From: Thiopseudomonas acetoxidans
Lineage (GTDB): Bacteria > Pseudomonadota > Gammaproteobacteria > Pseudomonadales > Pseudomonadaceae
NCBI RefSeq assembly: GCF_030362935.1
Contig: NZ_JAUCDY010000001.1
Coordinates: forward strand, 346,002 to 410,001
Reading direction: 5' to 3'
Length of the DNA stretch: 64,000 bases
Made by a program: the position numbers and the translations under genes. Below the pieces are notes generated by a model, which was not told the DNA's origin, did no database searches, and saw only the letters and a program-made list of their open reading frames with translations. Below are positions 8,048 through 17,577 of the stretch, one piece after another. How positions within the stretch are numbered: the stretch's first letter is position 1; every line of letters begins with the position of its first letter.

Positions 8048-9502
8048 ATGAAAATCTTCGTTAAGCCCTTTGCTGAGATCACCATTAAAAGCCGCCCGGT
8101 GAGGCGTCAGTTTGTTCGCCAGTTGGTGAAAAATATGCGTACGGTGTTGAGTCCGCTTGACCCCGAAGTGGCGGTGAGTGGTGAGTGGGACAATATTGAG
8201 GTGCAAAGCAGTCTCGTCGAGCCTGTGGCGCAGCAAGAATTATTTGAGCGGCTCAGCAACACGCCCGGTATCGCACACTCATACCAAGTGCAAGAGTATC
8301 CACTGCCAGACTCTATGGAAACCATCGCGCAGTTGTGTGCAGAGCATTACGCACCTTTGTTGCAAGGGAAAACCTTCGCGGTGCGCTGTAAGCGTGTAGG
8401 CAAGCATGAGTTTACCTCCATGGATGTTGAACGCACTTTGGGTAGCCTGTTGCGCCGCCAATGCGCGGCAGCTGGAGTAGAGCTAAATCGACCCGAAGTG
8501 GAAGTGCGATTAGAAATCCGTCATCAGCGCTTAATGGTTGAGCATGCACGCCATGCAGGTATGGGTGGCTTCCCGTTAGGCTCTATTGAGCAAGCCTTAG
8601 TGCTAATGTCTGGCGGCTTTGACTCTACCGTGGCTGCCTATCAGCTCATGCGTCGCGGATTGTTGACCCATTTTTGTTTTTTTAATCTGGGTGGTCGTGC
8701 CCATGAATTGGGTGTGATGGAAGTAACCCAGTATTTGTGGGAAAAATACGGTCGCTCCCATAGGGTGCTGTTTATTAGTGTACCCTTTGAAGAAGTGCTG
8801 GCTGATATTCTCAATACTGTGGATAACAGCCACATGGGCGTAGTGCTTAAACGCATGATGCTCCGTGCGGCTGAACGTATCGCCGATGGGTTGCATATTG
8901 AAACCCTAGCAACAGGTGAGGCCGTTTCACAAGTATCTAGCCAAACGCTCACTAATCTGTCGGTGATTGATAAAGCCATCGAAAAGTTGGTGCTTCGCCC
9001 TCTGGTTGCCACGCATAAACAAGAGATTATCGATACGGCTGAAGCCATCGGCACGGCGGATTTTGCTAAAAATATGCCGGAATACTGTGGCGTGATTTCG
9101 GTGAATCCGACTACCAAGGCACGATTGGGTCGAGTGATGCGCGAAGAAGAGCGTTTGGATATGAGTATTTTGGACCGTGCGATCAGTCGAGCGCGCTTCA
9201 TTACCGTGGACAAACTGCTTGAAGAGTTAAGCCAGGATGTGCAGGTAGAAACCGTCAGCCAAGCGTTGCCAGGGCAGATAGTGATTGATATCCGTCATCC
9301 GCATGAGTGCGAGGATAAGCCCTTACAGTTGGCTGATATCGAGCTGCTACACATGCCGTTTTATGCGGTAAATAACCGTTTCAAAGAGCTGGACGCTAAC
9401 CGCCAGTACCTGCTCTATTGTGACAAAGGGGTGATGAGTCGCCTGCATGTGCATCATCTGCTGCATGAGGGTCACACCAATGTGCGGGTGTATCGGCCTT
9501 AG
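8048..9502 (+). CDS. thiI: tRNA 4-thiouridine synthase / thiamine sulfurtransferase ThiI with rhodanese domain
   Basis: 484 residues from ATG 8048 (MKIFVKPFAEITIKSRPVR), the start that fits the family; a GTG at 8024 would add eight residues. Order: ferredoxin-like and THUMP domains (about 1-170), the PP-loop ATP pyrophosphatase with SGGFDS at 188-193, then a C-terminal rhodanese domain with the persulfide Cys458 in YCDKGVMS. ThiI uses ATP to activate U8 of tRNA and transfers sulfur from IscS; in Proteobacteria with the rhodanese domain it can also supply sulfur for the thiazole of thiamine (established). thiC, thiD and thiE are elsewhere in this window. typA follows in the same direction, as in Pseudomonas. 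Confidence 0.95.
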   Translation: MKIFVKPFAEITIKSRPVRRQFVRQLVKNMRTVLSPLDPEVAVSGEWDNIEVQSSLVEPVAQQELFERLSNTPGIAHSYQVQEYPLPDSMETIAQLCAEHYAPLLQGKTFAVRCKRVGKHEFTSMDVERTLGSLLRRQCAAAGVELNRPEVEVRLEIRHQRLMVEHARHAGMGGFPLGSIEQALVLMSGGFDSTVAAYQLMRRGLLTHFCFFNLGGRAHELGVMEVTQYLWEKYGRSHRVLFISVPFEEVLADILNTVDNSHMGVVLKRMMLRAAERIADGLHIETLATGEAVSQVSSQTLTNLSVIDKAIEKLVLRPLVATHKQEIIDTAEAIGTADFAKNMPEYCGVISVNPTTKARLGRVMREEERLDMSILDRAISRARFITVDKLLEELSQDVQVETVSQALPGQIVIDIRHPHECEDKPLQLADIELLHMPFYAVNNRFKELDANRQYLLYCDKGVMSRLHVHHLLHEGHTNVRVYRP

Positions 9503-9595
9503 CAATCTTTCTGCAATAGAAGCTAAAGCGTATGGACTGGCGCGGCCAAAAAGTCCCAAATTCGATTTAAATGTTAACTACTAGAGACAACTACA

Positions 9596-11407
9596 GTGAT
9601 AGATAATTTACGTAATATTGCCATTATTGCCCACGTTGACCACGGCAAGACCACTCTGGTCGATGCTTTGCTGCGAGCCTCAGGGACTTTGGACCGCAAA
9701 GAGCTTGAGTCAGACCGTGTGATGGACTCTGATGACCAAGAAAAAGAACGTGGCATTACCATTCTGGCGAAAAACACCGCCATCAAATGGCAAGATTACG
9801 CCATTAACATTGTTGATACGCCCGGACACGCCGATTTTGGTGGTGAGGTAGAGCGCGTCATGAGCATGGTTGACTGCGTGCTGCTAGTGGTTGACTCCAT
9901 CGACGGCCCAATGCCACAAACCCGTTTTGTAACCCAAAAAGCGTTTCAAGCCGGTTTGAACCCTATTGTGGTGGTTAACAAAATTGATCGACCGGGCGCG
10001 CGTCCAGATTGGGTGATTGATCAGATTTTTGATCTGTTCGACAACCTCGGCGCGACCGATGAGCAGCTTGATTTCCCTATTGTGTACACCAGTGCGCTGA
10101 ACGGCATCGCCGGTATGGACCCGAGCGAAATGGCTGAGAATATGGACCCGTTATTCCAAGCAATTATCGATTTTGTTCAGCCGCCTAAAGTGGATGTGGA
10201 CGGTCCGTTCCAGATGCAAATCTCGGCGCTGGACTACAACAACTTCCTCGGCGTTATCGGCATTGGCCGCATTAGCCGTGGTCGCATTAAAGCTAACTCG
10301 CCTGTAACAGCGGTTGACTCCACGGGCAAAAAGCGCAACGGACGTATTCTGAAAATCATGGGCCATCGTGGCTTGCAGCGTGTTGAAGTTGAAACAGCAC
10401 AAGCCGGTGATATCGTCTGTATCAGTGGTTTTGAGCCGCTGTTTATTTCCGATACTCTTTGCGATCAGCAGCATGTAGAAGCATTACCTCCGCTGACCGT
10501 TGATGAGCCTACCGTCAGCATGACTTTTCAGGTGAATGACTCACCTTTTGCCGGTCGAGAAGGCAAGTACGTTACCAGCCGTAACCTCAAAGAGCGTCTG
10601 GAAAAAGAGCTGCTGCACAACGTTGCGTTGCGCGTTGAAGAAACAGGTGATCCGGACAAATTCAAAGTATCTGGCCGTGGTGAGCTGCACCTGTCAGTAC
10701 TGATTGAAAACATGCGCCGCGAAGGTTTTGAGTTGGCGATTTCCCGCCCAGAAGTGATTGTCAAAGAAGTGGACGGCGTCAAACAAGAGCCGTTTGAGTT
10801 TGTAATTTTTGATATTGAAGAGCAGCATCAGGGCCCTATTATGGAGCAACTGGGCCTGCGTAAAGGCGACCTAAAAGACATGGTTCCAGACGGTAAAGGC
10901 CGTGTGCGTTTGGAGTACGTTATTCCTGCGCGTGGTTTAATTGGTTTTCGTAACCAATTTATGACCATCACTTCAGGCACAGGTATCCTGACCAGTACCT
11001 TTAGCCATTATGGCGAAGTGAAGAGTGGTGAAATGGCCGGTCGACTCAACGGCGTGTTGGTTTCGATGGCTACCGGTAAGGCGCTAAGTTACTCGCTGGA
11101 AACCCTGCAAGAGCGTGGTAAGTTATTCCTGTCGCCCGGTGAAGAGGTTTACGAAGGTCAGCTTGCGGGCATTAACAGCCGTGATAACGACTTGGCGATT
11201 AACCCCACCAAGGCGAAAAAACTCGATAACATGCGTGTATCGGGTAAGGAAGATACCATTCAACTGGTCACTCCGATTCGCTTTACGCTTGAGCAGGCCC
11301 TAGAGTTTATTGAGGATGATGAGCTAGTAGAGGTCACGCCGCAATCCATTCGTTTGCGTAAGAAACTACTGACTGAAAACGAGCGCAAGCGCGCCGGTCG
11401 CGGTTAG
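9596..11407 (+). CDS. typA: Ribosome-associated GTPase TypA/BipA
   Basis: 603 residues from GTG 9596. The translational GTPase motifs are all present near the N-terminus: AHVDHGKT (P-loop), DTPGH (G3) and NKID (G4), with a switch I region RGITI. EF-G-like domains follow, and the BipA-specific C-terminal domain is full length. TypA binds the 70S ribosome and helps 50S assembly and growth at low temperature or under stress (established). The start has no strong ribosome site; the choice rests on the conserved N-terminus MIDNLRNIAIIAHVD. The 93 bases between thiI and typA show no clear terminator, so co-transcription is possible. Confidence 0.97.
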   Translation: MIDNLRNIAIIAHVDHGKTTLVDALLRASGTLDRKELESDRVMDSDDQEKERGITILAKNTAIKWQDYAINIVDTPGHADFGGEVERVMSMVDCVLLVVDSIDGPMPQTRFVTQKAFQAGLNPIVVVNKIDRPGARPDWVIDQIFDLFDNLGATDEQLDFPIVYTSALNGIAGMDPSEMAENMDPLFQAIIDFVQPPKVDVDGPFQMQISALDYNNFLGVIGIGRISRGRIKANSPVTAVDSTGKKRNGRILKIMGHRGLQRVEVETAQAGDIVCISGFEPLFISDTLCDQQHVEALPPLTVDEPTVSMTFQVNDSPFAGREGKYVTSRNLKERLEKELLHNVALRVEETGDPDKFKVSGRGELHLSVLIENMRREGFELAISRPEVIVKEVDGVKQEPFEFVIFDIEEQHQGPIMEQLGLRKGDLKDMVPDGKGRVRLEYVIPARGLIGFRNQFMTITSGTGILTSTFSHYGEVKSGEMAGRLNGVLVSMATGKALSYSLETLQERGKLFLSPGEEVYEGQLAGINSRDNDLAINPTKAKKLDNMRVSGKEDTIQLVTPIRFTLEQALEFIEDDELVEVTPQSIRLRKKLLTENERKRAGRG

Positions 11408-11554
11408 TAAGCAACCCATACTCCGGGCTTGGAGTACTCAATGCATAAGCCGTATGTGTTGGGCTATAGGCAGCAACGGTGGCAAGGATGCAACCGTTAC
11501 GCTTATAAAAATGAAACCACAGCGCAGGTCGCTATGTGCTTTTCGGGCAGGACG

Positions 11555-12016
11555 CTAAGAGTCGGCAAAGTTCAATTGTCGCCACGCTTCATAGGCGGCT
11601 ACTGCTACAGTATTAGATAAATTTAAGCTGCGTGAGTTTTCGCGCATCGGTAGACGCACCAGCTGCTCTGCCGGAATACTGTTACGCACCCAGTCTGGCA
11701 AGCCGCGGGTTTCAGGACCAAAAATAAAAGCATCACCAGCCTGATACTGAACATCTGCATAGCTGTGCTGCCCTTTAGTGCTAAAGGCAAGCAGACGTGG
11801 TTGGTTAAGTGCCGTTAAACAACTGGCTAGATCCTCATGGAGCTTCACTTCAGCAAACTCTTGGTAATCCAGTCCAGCACGTCGTAAGCGTTTGTCATCA
11901 AAAACAAAGCCCAAAGGCTTGATAAGATGTAAGCTGCAGCCAATGTTGGCACACAGACGAATGATGTTGCCGGTGTTTGGTGGGATTTCCGGTTCAAAAA
12001 GAATGATGTGAAACAT
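11555..12016 (-). CDS. trmL: tRNA (cytidine/uridine-2'-O-)-methyltransferase TrmL
   Basis: 153 residues from ATG 12016 (MFHIILFEPEIPPNTGNIIRL), the conserved beginning of the family; upstream in-frame codons would add 20 unrelated residues. SPOUT-fold signatures are visible: PNTGNIIRLCAN, LRRAGLDY, FGPETRGLP and the knot motif SRSLNLSNTVAVAAYE. TrmL methylates the ribose of nucleotide 34 in tRNA-Leu isoacceptors using S-adenosylmethionine as a homodimer (established). Its start codon overlaps that of the divergent gene at 12015, leaving no room for a promoter between the two frames. Confidence 0.95.
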   Translation of the reverse strand: MFHIILFEPEIPPNTGNIIRLCANIGCSLHLIKPLGFVFDDKRLRRAGLDYQEFAEVKLHEDLASCLTALNQPRLLAFSTKGQHSYADVQYQAGDAFIFGPETRGLPDWVRNSIPAEQLVRLPMRENSRSLNLSNTVAVAAYEAWRQLNFADS

Positions 12017-12479
12017 GAGACAGCCTAGACAAAAAATAATTGCTGATTCTACCCTGCCTGAACTGCCGCGACGCAAGTTACGGTTAAAGTTTTTTGCTAG
12101 CCTCTGCTTGGTGGCATTTTTGTTGGGGCTGATGCTGGGTGATGTATTTAAAACCCAGCCCGTTCGAATTCACAATCAACTTATCCAGATTACCGTGCAG
12201 GAACAGGGATTAAAGCTTTGCTTTGGTGCTGTGCCGCAGGTGCGCAGTGGACAAACACAGGGAATGTACTGGTTAAGTTTTGAGCAGGTGCTTGGCACGC
12301 CTGCTAGTGGGCAACTGCTGTTGTCCGACAATGAAGAAAGAGTGAGCTGGCGAGTTACGCCGCAACAAGAGGGGTTGCAGTTAGGGCTGGTTGCGTTACA
12401 GCCTTTGCAGGGAACTTGGCAGCAACTCGAAGAACAACCTTGTATAGCGGTACAAGTAACAACAGCGACACAGCAATAA
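12015..12479 (+). CDS. Small inner-membrane protein of unknown function
   Basis: 154 residues with a basic N-terminus, a single membrane segment (FFASLCLVAFLLGLMLGDVF, about 27-46) and a C-terminal periplasmic part rich in beta strands, ending QVTTATQQ. Type II membrane topology is likely. The ATG at 12015 shares bases with the start codon of divergent trmL; no later Met keeps the membrane helix whole, so this start or a nearby non-ATG start is needed. It meets the DUF1631 gene tail to tail, seven bases apart. I do not recognise a family. Confidence 0.6.
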   Translation: MRQPRQKIIADSTLPELPRRKLRLKFFASLCLVAFLLGLMLGDVFKTQPVRIHNQLIQITVQEQGLKLCFGAVPQVRSGQTQGMYWLSFEQVLGTPASGQLLLSDNEERVSWRVTPQQEGLQLGLVALQPLQGTWQQLEEQPCIAVQVTTATQQ

Positions 12480-12486
12480 TGCAGGT

Positions 12487-14775
12487 TTAATCACGGCTCT
12501 TTAAGCGGCGTAAATCACCGATAACTGATTCTAGGGCGCGGTCAAAGAGCTGTGCATCATCCAGCAACGTCAGAGTTCCGTCTGCAAAAGCTAAAGCAAG
12601 CTCGGCGCGGCTTTTCTCCAGTACTTTAAGCCCTCTGCGGTTAACGAAAATATAGCGTCCTGTAGATTTGATAATGGCAGCCAGCTTACAGCGAGTATTT
12701 TGCTCATCGGCCTGTGTTAGCTCAAACCAGCTACCGGCATTTAACTTATCTACCAGTGCTAAGGCGGGATGATTTTCATCAACCTCTACTTCAGGCACGG
12801 TGTCAGCGGCAGGCTCAGTAAGGGCGATTTTTGCCTTTACCTCAACCATGGCAGGTTCTTCTTGAGCGGGCTCTGTAGACTCAGCTGTTGGTGGTGGCTC
12901 TGTAGGAGTATCGCTAGGGGTCGATTGTGCTGGCGTTGCTTTTACAGTCTCAGTAGCAGGTTGGGCGGGCTCTAAGAGTGCGTTGGCACGCTGCATAGCC
13001 TGCACATGTAAAACTTCTAGTTTGGTAAACAGTAAAGAGGTAGCGAAAGGATCGAGAGCGGCTTGATTAAAACCTTCGTGCAGTTTTTCGAGCAGTTTTG
13101 GGATAAGTAGGCGTAACTTGCGTGCGGTATCCGGCTCTGTATGGGGCGAAACGCTCCATATCAGCTGATCCATGACAGCTAAGCTGCTTTTCCATTGATT
13201 GGATTGCTCACCATATTTGAGATGGTTAAGCAGCATGACTTTGCTCCATGAGTCTTGCAGTATCTGTACCACGGTTTCGGCAAGGGTTTTACCCATCAAG
13301 CGTTCATTGAGCGCTTCTTCCACCTGTGCGCGCGCATACTCAGAGCGTGCGCGTCCTTCTTCAGCATCACGAACACGTTGTTCTAGAAGCTCGCTGCGGC
13401 GACGCTCAGTACGCATGAAGCTGGCAAAATCCGTTAGCAGTTCATTAAAAATACCGGGGTCATCAGAGAAGTCATGCTGTAGACGCTGCACAATGGATTC
13501 TATTTTTTGCGATAAGCTATCTTGGTGCTTGGTATCTTGGTCGCTCCAACCCAGTGCAGCAGAGCCAATTTCATTCAACAGGCGGCGTGCAGGGTGATTG
13601 GTGTTATCAAAAAAGGATTTGTCTAAAACAGCCAGTTTTAATAGCGGAATTTGCATGCGCCCAATCATGGCTTTTAATGCGCTAGGAATAGAACGATCGT
13701 CTAAAATAAAATCAAACAGCATGGAGACGAGATTGATAATGTCGTTATCAATTTCACCTACGACGCGCGTGCGTTTGCTTTGCTGGCTGGCGCGTTGCAG
13801 TATGCTGTCGAGTTGTTTGCGGACGATTTGACTGCTTACATGTTGTTCGTTGTTATGTTGCTGTAAGTGAGACAGCAGACGCATTAAATCCTGTGTACTT
13901 ATGGGTACCGCGTCACTGGGTGCGGGGGTGCTTGCTTGGCTAAGCTTCAAATGCCCCAGTAATGCTTGCAGCTCATCGAAAGCAATGTGTGTGTGAATTG
14001 CTTGCGTCACGCCAAAGGAGTGTTGGTCTGCATCAGCTGTATGACTTGTGGCATGCCTTTGTGTAACGGAGGGACGTTTTCGCTCGGTTGTTTGGCTGCT
14101 GAGATCGGGCAGAACCCCTTCCTTTATCAACAGCTCATTGCTGGCGTGGTAAAGCGCATGAATATTGTCCAGCACGGCCTTTTCAAACAGCTTCAAGATA
14201 ATCAGTTTAATCTGGATTTCAAAGCCCAGAATCGTGCAGGATTCGAGAAAAGCAGTGGCCAGTGATTTAGGGCCTAGTGGGTTCTCATCGTTACTGATTT
14301 TGCGCTGTAGCAAGTGACCTAGGCGCGTGCTGAGCAGAGTTAGGGGCTGTACTTCAGTCCCCATTACTTTGGCGATCATGGTTTCAAGCGCAACCGATTC
14401 TTCAAGCTCGTCATTTTGCACTAAGCTGAGAGTGTCTAGGTTGAGCTTTTCTTCTACTCGGCTGCGGCCTATGGAACGTTGATTCAGCTGATTAAATTTA
14501 TCAAGTAAGCCATGGAAAAAGCCGCGTTCTAGGCTTTTGCGCTTAAGACGTAAATCGCGCATGGCCTCAAACAGGCTGTTTTGTTCACTATTGCTAGTGG
14601 CGCGATCGGCCATTTCAAATAAAATGTCATCCGCTGAGGTAAATAATTCTTGCAGATTTTTTTTGATGTGCAGGGTGGCATTGTCCCGCACTAAAGAGAG
14701 GACGGGTGGCAAATTGCCGAGATTCTTTGAGGTGGTACTGTGGCTTATAGGCACAACCTTGGCTTCATTTTGCAT
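12487..14775 (-). CDS. DUF1631 family protein
   Basis: 762 residues. The beginning (LHIKKNLQELFTSADDILFEMADRATSNSEQN) and the long helical body match the DUF1631 family found next to nadC in Pseudomonas, often wrongly labelled thymidine phosphorylase. A Pro/Thr/Glu-rich linker lies at about 600-660 (QPATETVKATPAQS and on), followed by a C-terminal globular domain with PilZ-like flavour (LNAGSWFELT, then GRYIFVNRRGLKVLEKSRAELA). Cytoplasmic; no signal or membrane segment. A c-di-GMP link is speculative: the classical RxxxR/DxSxxG motifs are not clear. It is divergent from nadC with about 270 bases between. Confidence 0.8.
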   Translation of the reverse strand: MQNEAKVVPISHSTTSKNLGNLPPVLSLVRDNATLHIKKNLQELFTSADDILFEMADRATSNSEQNSLFEAMRDLRLKRKSLERGFFHGLLDKFNQLNQRSIGRSRVEEKLNLDTLSLVQNDELEESVALETMIAKVMGTEVQPLTLLSTRLGHLLQRKISNDENPLGPKSLATAFLESCTILGFEIQIKLIILKLFEKAVLDNIHALYHASNELLIKEGVLPDLSSQTTERKRPSVTQRHATSHTADADQHSFGVTQAIHTHIAFDELQALLGHLKLSQASTPAPSDAVPISTQDLMRLLSHLQQHNNEQHVSSQIVRKQLDSILQRASQQSKRTRVVGEIDNDIINLVSMLFDFILDDRSIPSALKAMIGRMQIPLLKLAVLDKSFFDNTNHPARRLLNEIGSAALGWSDQDTKHQDSLSQKIESIVQRLQHDFSDDPGIFNELLTDFASFMRTERRRSELLEQRVRDAEEGRARSEYARAQVEEALNERLMGKTLAETVVQILQDSWSKVMLLNHLKYGEQSNQWKSSLAVMDQLIWSVSPHTEPDTARKLRLLIPKLLEKLHEGFNQAALDPFATSLLFTKLEVLHVQAMQRANALLEPAQPATETVKATPAQSTPSDTPTEPPPTAESTEPAQEEPAMVEVKAKIALTEPAADTVPEVEVDENHPALALVDKLNAGSWFELTQADEQNTRCKLAAIIKSTGRYIFVNRRGLKVLEKSRAELALAFADGTLTLLDDAQLFDRALESVIGDLRRLKSRD

Positions 14776-14987
14776 AGGCTACCTCCTCTGAGAACAAGCC
14801 TGTAGCTTGAGTTTACAAATAACTAATACTAACACCTAGACTAGAAAATGTATGCTGCAAAAAGAGGGTCAGAAATCTGGCGTCAAATTTTTATTGATTA
14901 TAACCAGCCGCTTTTTAAGTCCAAGCGCAGCCCATCTAAGCTTTGAAGCCAGTCACAGCTATTGTTGGGGGATAGGGGTGTTGGTGT

Positions 14988-15016
14988 TTCATAATTTAAG
15001 CGCGTGGCTCTATAAT
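14988..15016 (+). promoter_or_regulatory. Sigma70-type promoter of nadC
   Basis: A perfect TATAAT (15011-15016) lies 17 bases after TTCATA (14988-14993), four of six matches to the -35 consensus. The predicted start, near 15022-15024, would give a leader of about 20 bases before the nadC ATG, with GGAG at 15033-15036. Confidence 0.6.
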
Positions 15017-15042
15017 ACTAAATTGTTTTTTTGGAGTGTTGC

Positions 15043-15891
15043 ATGGCGAATTTGACTATCGAGCAACTTGCGGCAGAGGTTCGCGACAATGTGCGGGTTG
15101 CTTTAGCAGAAGATGTGGGTACTGGGGATATTACCGCGCAACTTATTCCGGCTGAACAACAAGCCCGTGCTCGGGTAATTACCCGCGAAGATGCCATCAT
15201 TAGTGGCATGGCCTGGGTGAATGAGGTGTTCCGTCAAGTGGATCCAGCTGTCGAAGTGATTTGGCACGTGGCCGATGGTGAACGGGTGAGCACGAATCAG
15301 GTATTGTTTGAGTTGGTGGGCAGTGCGCGTTCGCTATTGACAGGCGAGCGTACCGCGTTGAACTTTATGCAAACGTTATCGGCAGTTGCTACGCGCTGCG
15401 GTTATTTTGCCGACAAGGTTAAAGATTTGCCGATCAAGCTATTAGATACGCGCAAAACCATTCCGGGTCTGCGTTTGGCGCAAAAATATGCAGTAACTTG
15501 CGGTGGTTGTCATAATCATCGTATTGGGTTGTATGATGTGTTTTTAATCAAAGAGAATCATATTACTGCCTGTGGTGGCATTAAAGAAGCAGTGGAAACT
15601 GCACGCCGTATTGCTCCAGAAAAACCCATCGAAGTAGAAGTGGAAAACCTGGATGAGTTTGCTGAAGCGTTAAAAACCAGCGCTGATATTATTATGCTTG
15701 ATGAGCTATCGTATGAGGATATGCGTACGGCGGTCAAACTCAATGCGGGTCAGGTTAAGTTGGAGGCCTCTGGTGGAATTAACGAACAGACTTTGCGTGC
15801 AGTAGCTGAAACGGGAGTGGATTTTATCTCGCTGGGTACGCTGACTAAAAACGTTAAGGCAGTCGACTTGTCGATGCGCTTAAGCCTGTAA
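15043..15891 (+). CDS. nadC: Nicotinate-nucleotide pyrophosphorylase (quinolinate phosphoribosyltransferase)
   Basis: 282 residues from ATG 15043 (MANLTIEQL), seven bases behind a GGAG site; an in-frame TTG at 15031 is rejected. Motifs of the type II phosphoribosyltransferase fold are present: EDVGTGDIT near the N-terminus, TRKTIPGLR, the HNHRIGLYD loop, KENH and the ending LEASGGIN / ISLGTLT. NadC turns quinolinate and phosphoribosyl pyrophosphate into nicotinate mononucleotide, CO2 and pyrophosphate, the third step of de novo NAD synthesis. Divergent from the DUF1631 gene, as in Pseudomonas, with its own promoter. Confidence 0.97.
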   Translation: MANLTIEQLAAEVRDNVRVALAEDVGTGDITAQLIPAEQQARARVITREDAIISGMAWVNEVFRQVDPAVEVIWHVADGERVSTNQVLFELVGSARSLLTGERTALNFMQTLSAVATRCGYFADKVKDLPIKLLDTRKTIPGLRLAQKYAVTCGGCHNHRIGLYDVFLIKENHITACGGIKEAVETARRIAPEKPIEVEVENLDEFAEALKTSADIIMLDELSYEDMRTAVKLNAGQVKLEASGGINEQTLRAVAETGVDFISLGTLTKNVKAVDLSMRLSL

Positions 15892-15901
15892 ATTTATACT
15901 G

Positions 15902-15940
15902 CACCGGCAGAGCTAGCAACGTAGCCCTGCTGGTGTTGGT
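15902..15940. terminator. Hairpin between convergent nadC and the TolC-family gene
   Basis: A long stem (15902-15910 with 15927-15935, one G-T pair) continues after one mismatch into GCTA/TAGC, with loop GCAACG. On the plus strand it is followed by TTGGTTT. The position between two converging genes fits a shared terminator. Confidence 0.55.
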
Positions 15941-17365
15941 TTATCTTCTTCTGAGGTTTGCTTCTATTTCTGCATCTAAGTCTGGCGGCAGGAAGTCTTT
16001 GTCTGGATCGTAGGCTGGATTCAAGTATGGACTGAGCGCCTGTAAGTTATTAGGGCTGAGACTGCCTGCCACTTGCTGTAAGCGCAAATTGTTCAAAATA
16101 TAATCGTAACGGGCGTTGTTGTAATTGCGTACTGCAGCAAATAGTTGGCGTTGCGCGTCTAGCACATCTACTATGGTGCGCGTACCCACTTCATAACCAA
16201 TTTCGGTTGCTTCGACTGCACTCTGGCTGGAAATAATCGTTTGCTTACGCGCCTGAACCTGTTGGATATCCGTGTTAACCGCTCGATGCAGATTGCGCGC
16301 ATCCTGTATGATCTGACGATGCATACTTTCTTTTAAATATTCGATTTGATTTCTTTGTTGCACGCCCTGACGCACGCTGGCAGAAGTTGCACCGCCGCTG
16401 TATAGCGGGATAGTCAGTTGCAAACCAATCACGGTTTGTTCCGCGTGACGATGGTAGGTGGGCATACCCCTATTGATGAAGCCTAGGCTGTCATTGTCAC
16501 CTTTTTGATGCTGTGCAATGGCGTCGATGGTGGGTGCATGACCGGACTTACGTTTGCGTAAATCATTTTCTGCCGCGGTTACTGCAAAATCCATGGCTTG
16601 TAACTGTAGGTTTTCTGCAGTTGCTTTATTGACCCAGGCATTAGCATCGTTGGGCTGGGGCGGCAGGACGGGCAAACTGTGACGTACGCCTTCTAGGGCG
16701 TTAAACGTTTGATTGGTTAGGGTGCTGAGTGCTTGAAAGGCGTCCTGCACTTGGTTTTCTGCCACCAAACGGTTCGCGCGAGCTGCGTCATAGGCTGCTT
16801 GGGCTTGCAGTACATCCGTCTTATCAGATAAGCCCACATTAAAACGCTCTGAAGCCAAATCGTATTGGCGTTTAAAAGCATCTTCCTCGGCGCGGCTAGC
16901 CGCTAGGTTATCCTGTGTGCGTAAAACAGCAAAGTAGGCTTCTGCACTCTGCAAAATAATGCTTTGCTCGGTTGCGGAAAGTTCCAACGCTGCTTGTTCG
17001 CTATCTGCCTGTGCCGCTTTGAGTTGGTACCAGCTATCAAGGCGAAACAGGGGTTGGCTAAGCGTGGCTTGATAGCTGTAACTGTTACGCTTGCTGGTTT
17101 GCTCACCCAGCTGGCGTGTATCCACTGAGGTGCGGCTGTGGTTGGTGCCGGCACCTGCGCCGAGCTGGGGTAACAAAGCAGCACGAGCCAGGGGAATGTT
17201 TTCAGATCGGGCACGGTATGCTGCGTGCGCGGCTGCAAGGTCAGAGTTGTTCTCTACCGCAAGCTGGTACACATCCAGCAAATTAGCCTGTGTAATGGTT
17301 TGGGTAGCATAGGCGTTGGTGGTTATAAAAAAACTGGCTGCAATAATAATAGGTAAGGCGCGCAT
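15941..17365 (-). CDS. TolC family outer membrane channel protein
   Basis: 474 residues with a signal peptide (MRALPIIIAASFFITTNAYA, cut after AYA) and the two-repeat helical layout of TolC/OprM channels: LLDVYQLAVENNSDLAAA near the start and the repeated late motif EIGYEVGTRTIVDVLDAQRQLFAA. It should form a trimeric channel through the outer membrane that works with an inner-membrane pump and adaptor for type I secretion or efflux. No pump or adaptor lies nearby, so this is probably the general TolC (OpmH-like in Pseudomonas, where it also neighbours thiC). The mature C-terminus is polar and charged, ending NLRRR. Confidence 0.9.
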   Translation of the reverse strand: MRALPIIIAASFFITTNAYATQTITQANLLDVYQLAVENNSDLAAAHAAYRARSENIPLARAALLPQLGAGAGTNHSRTSVDTRQLGEQTSKRNSYSYQATLSQPLFRLDSWYQLKAAQADSEQAALELSATEQSIILQSAEAYFAVLRTQDNLAASRAEEDAFKRQYDLASERFNVGLSDKTDVLQAQAAYDAARANRLVAENQVQDAFQALSTLTNQTFNALEGVRHSLPVLPPQPNDANAWVNKATAENLQLQAMDFAVTAAENDLRKRKSGHAPTIDAIAQHQKGDNDSLGFINRGMPTYHRHAEQTVIGLQLTIPLYSGGATSASVRQGVQQRNQIEYLKESMHRQIIQDARNLHRAVNTDIQQVQARKQTIISSQSAVEATEIGYEVGTRTIVDVLDAQRQLFAAVRNYNNARYDYILNNLRLQQVAGSLSPNNLQALSPYLNPAYDPDKDFLPPDLDAEIEANLRRR

Positions 17366-17486
17366 GGTTATGACTCATAAAAATAATACTTAAGACTAAA
17401 GTTTGCTGTGGGATGGGTCAAGTGACCATTTAGCACGTGGCGCTGGCTTGTGCTTTTGCGAGCTATCTGTTCTTATGGTGATTGAT

Positions 17487-17575
17487 TCTTGTCGGGGCGC
17501 CTGATTTAGGCTGAGATTGGCATATGCCGGATCCCGTTGAACCTGATCGGGTTAATACCCGCGTAGGAAACAAGA
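17487..17575 (+). promoter_or_regulatory. TPP riboswitch (THI element) of thiC
   Basis: The conserved core is easy to read: GGCTGAGATTGG (17509-17520), then a CCGGATCCCGTTGAACCTGATC region and GGGTTAATACCCGCGTAGGAAA. The closing stem pairs TCTTGT (17487-17492) with ACAAGA (17570-17575). TPP binding to this element represses thiamine genes in many bacteria (established). It lies entirely in the 298-base gap before thiC, and a terminator follows at once. Confidence 0.95.
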
Positions 17576-17577
17576 GA

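Noticed and set aside
8641..9213. 190-codon frame on the minus strand inside thiI
   Set aside because: It lies fully antisense to a clear, conserved gene and its translation shows no recognisable domain.
9503..9595. Terminator between thiI and typA
   Set aside because: No convincing stem with T run was found.
11429..11620. 63-codon frame after typA
   Set aside because: Starts at TTG, runs into the end of trmL, composition unlike a protein and no family match.
14852..15055. 67-codon frame upstream of nadC
   Set aside because: It covers the nadC promoter and start; the translation looks random.
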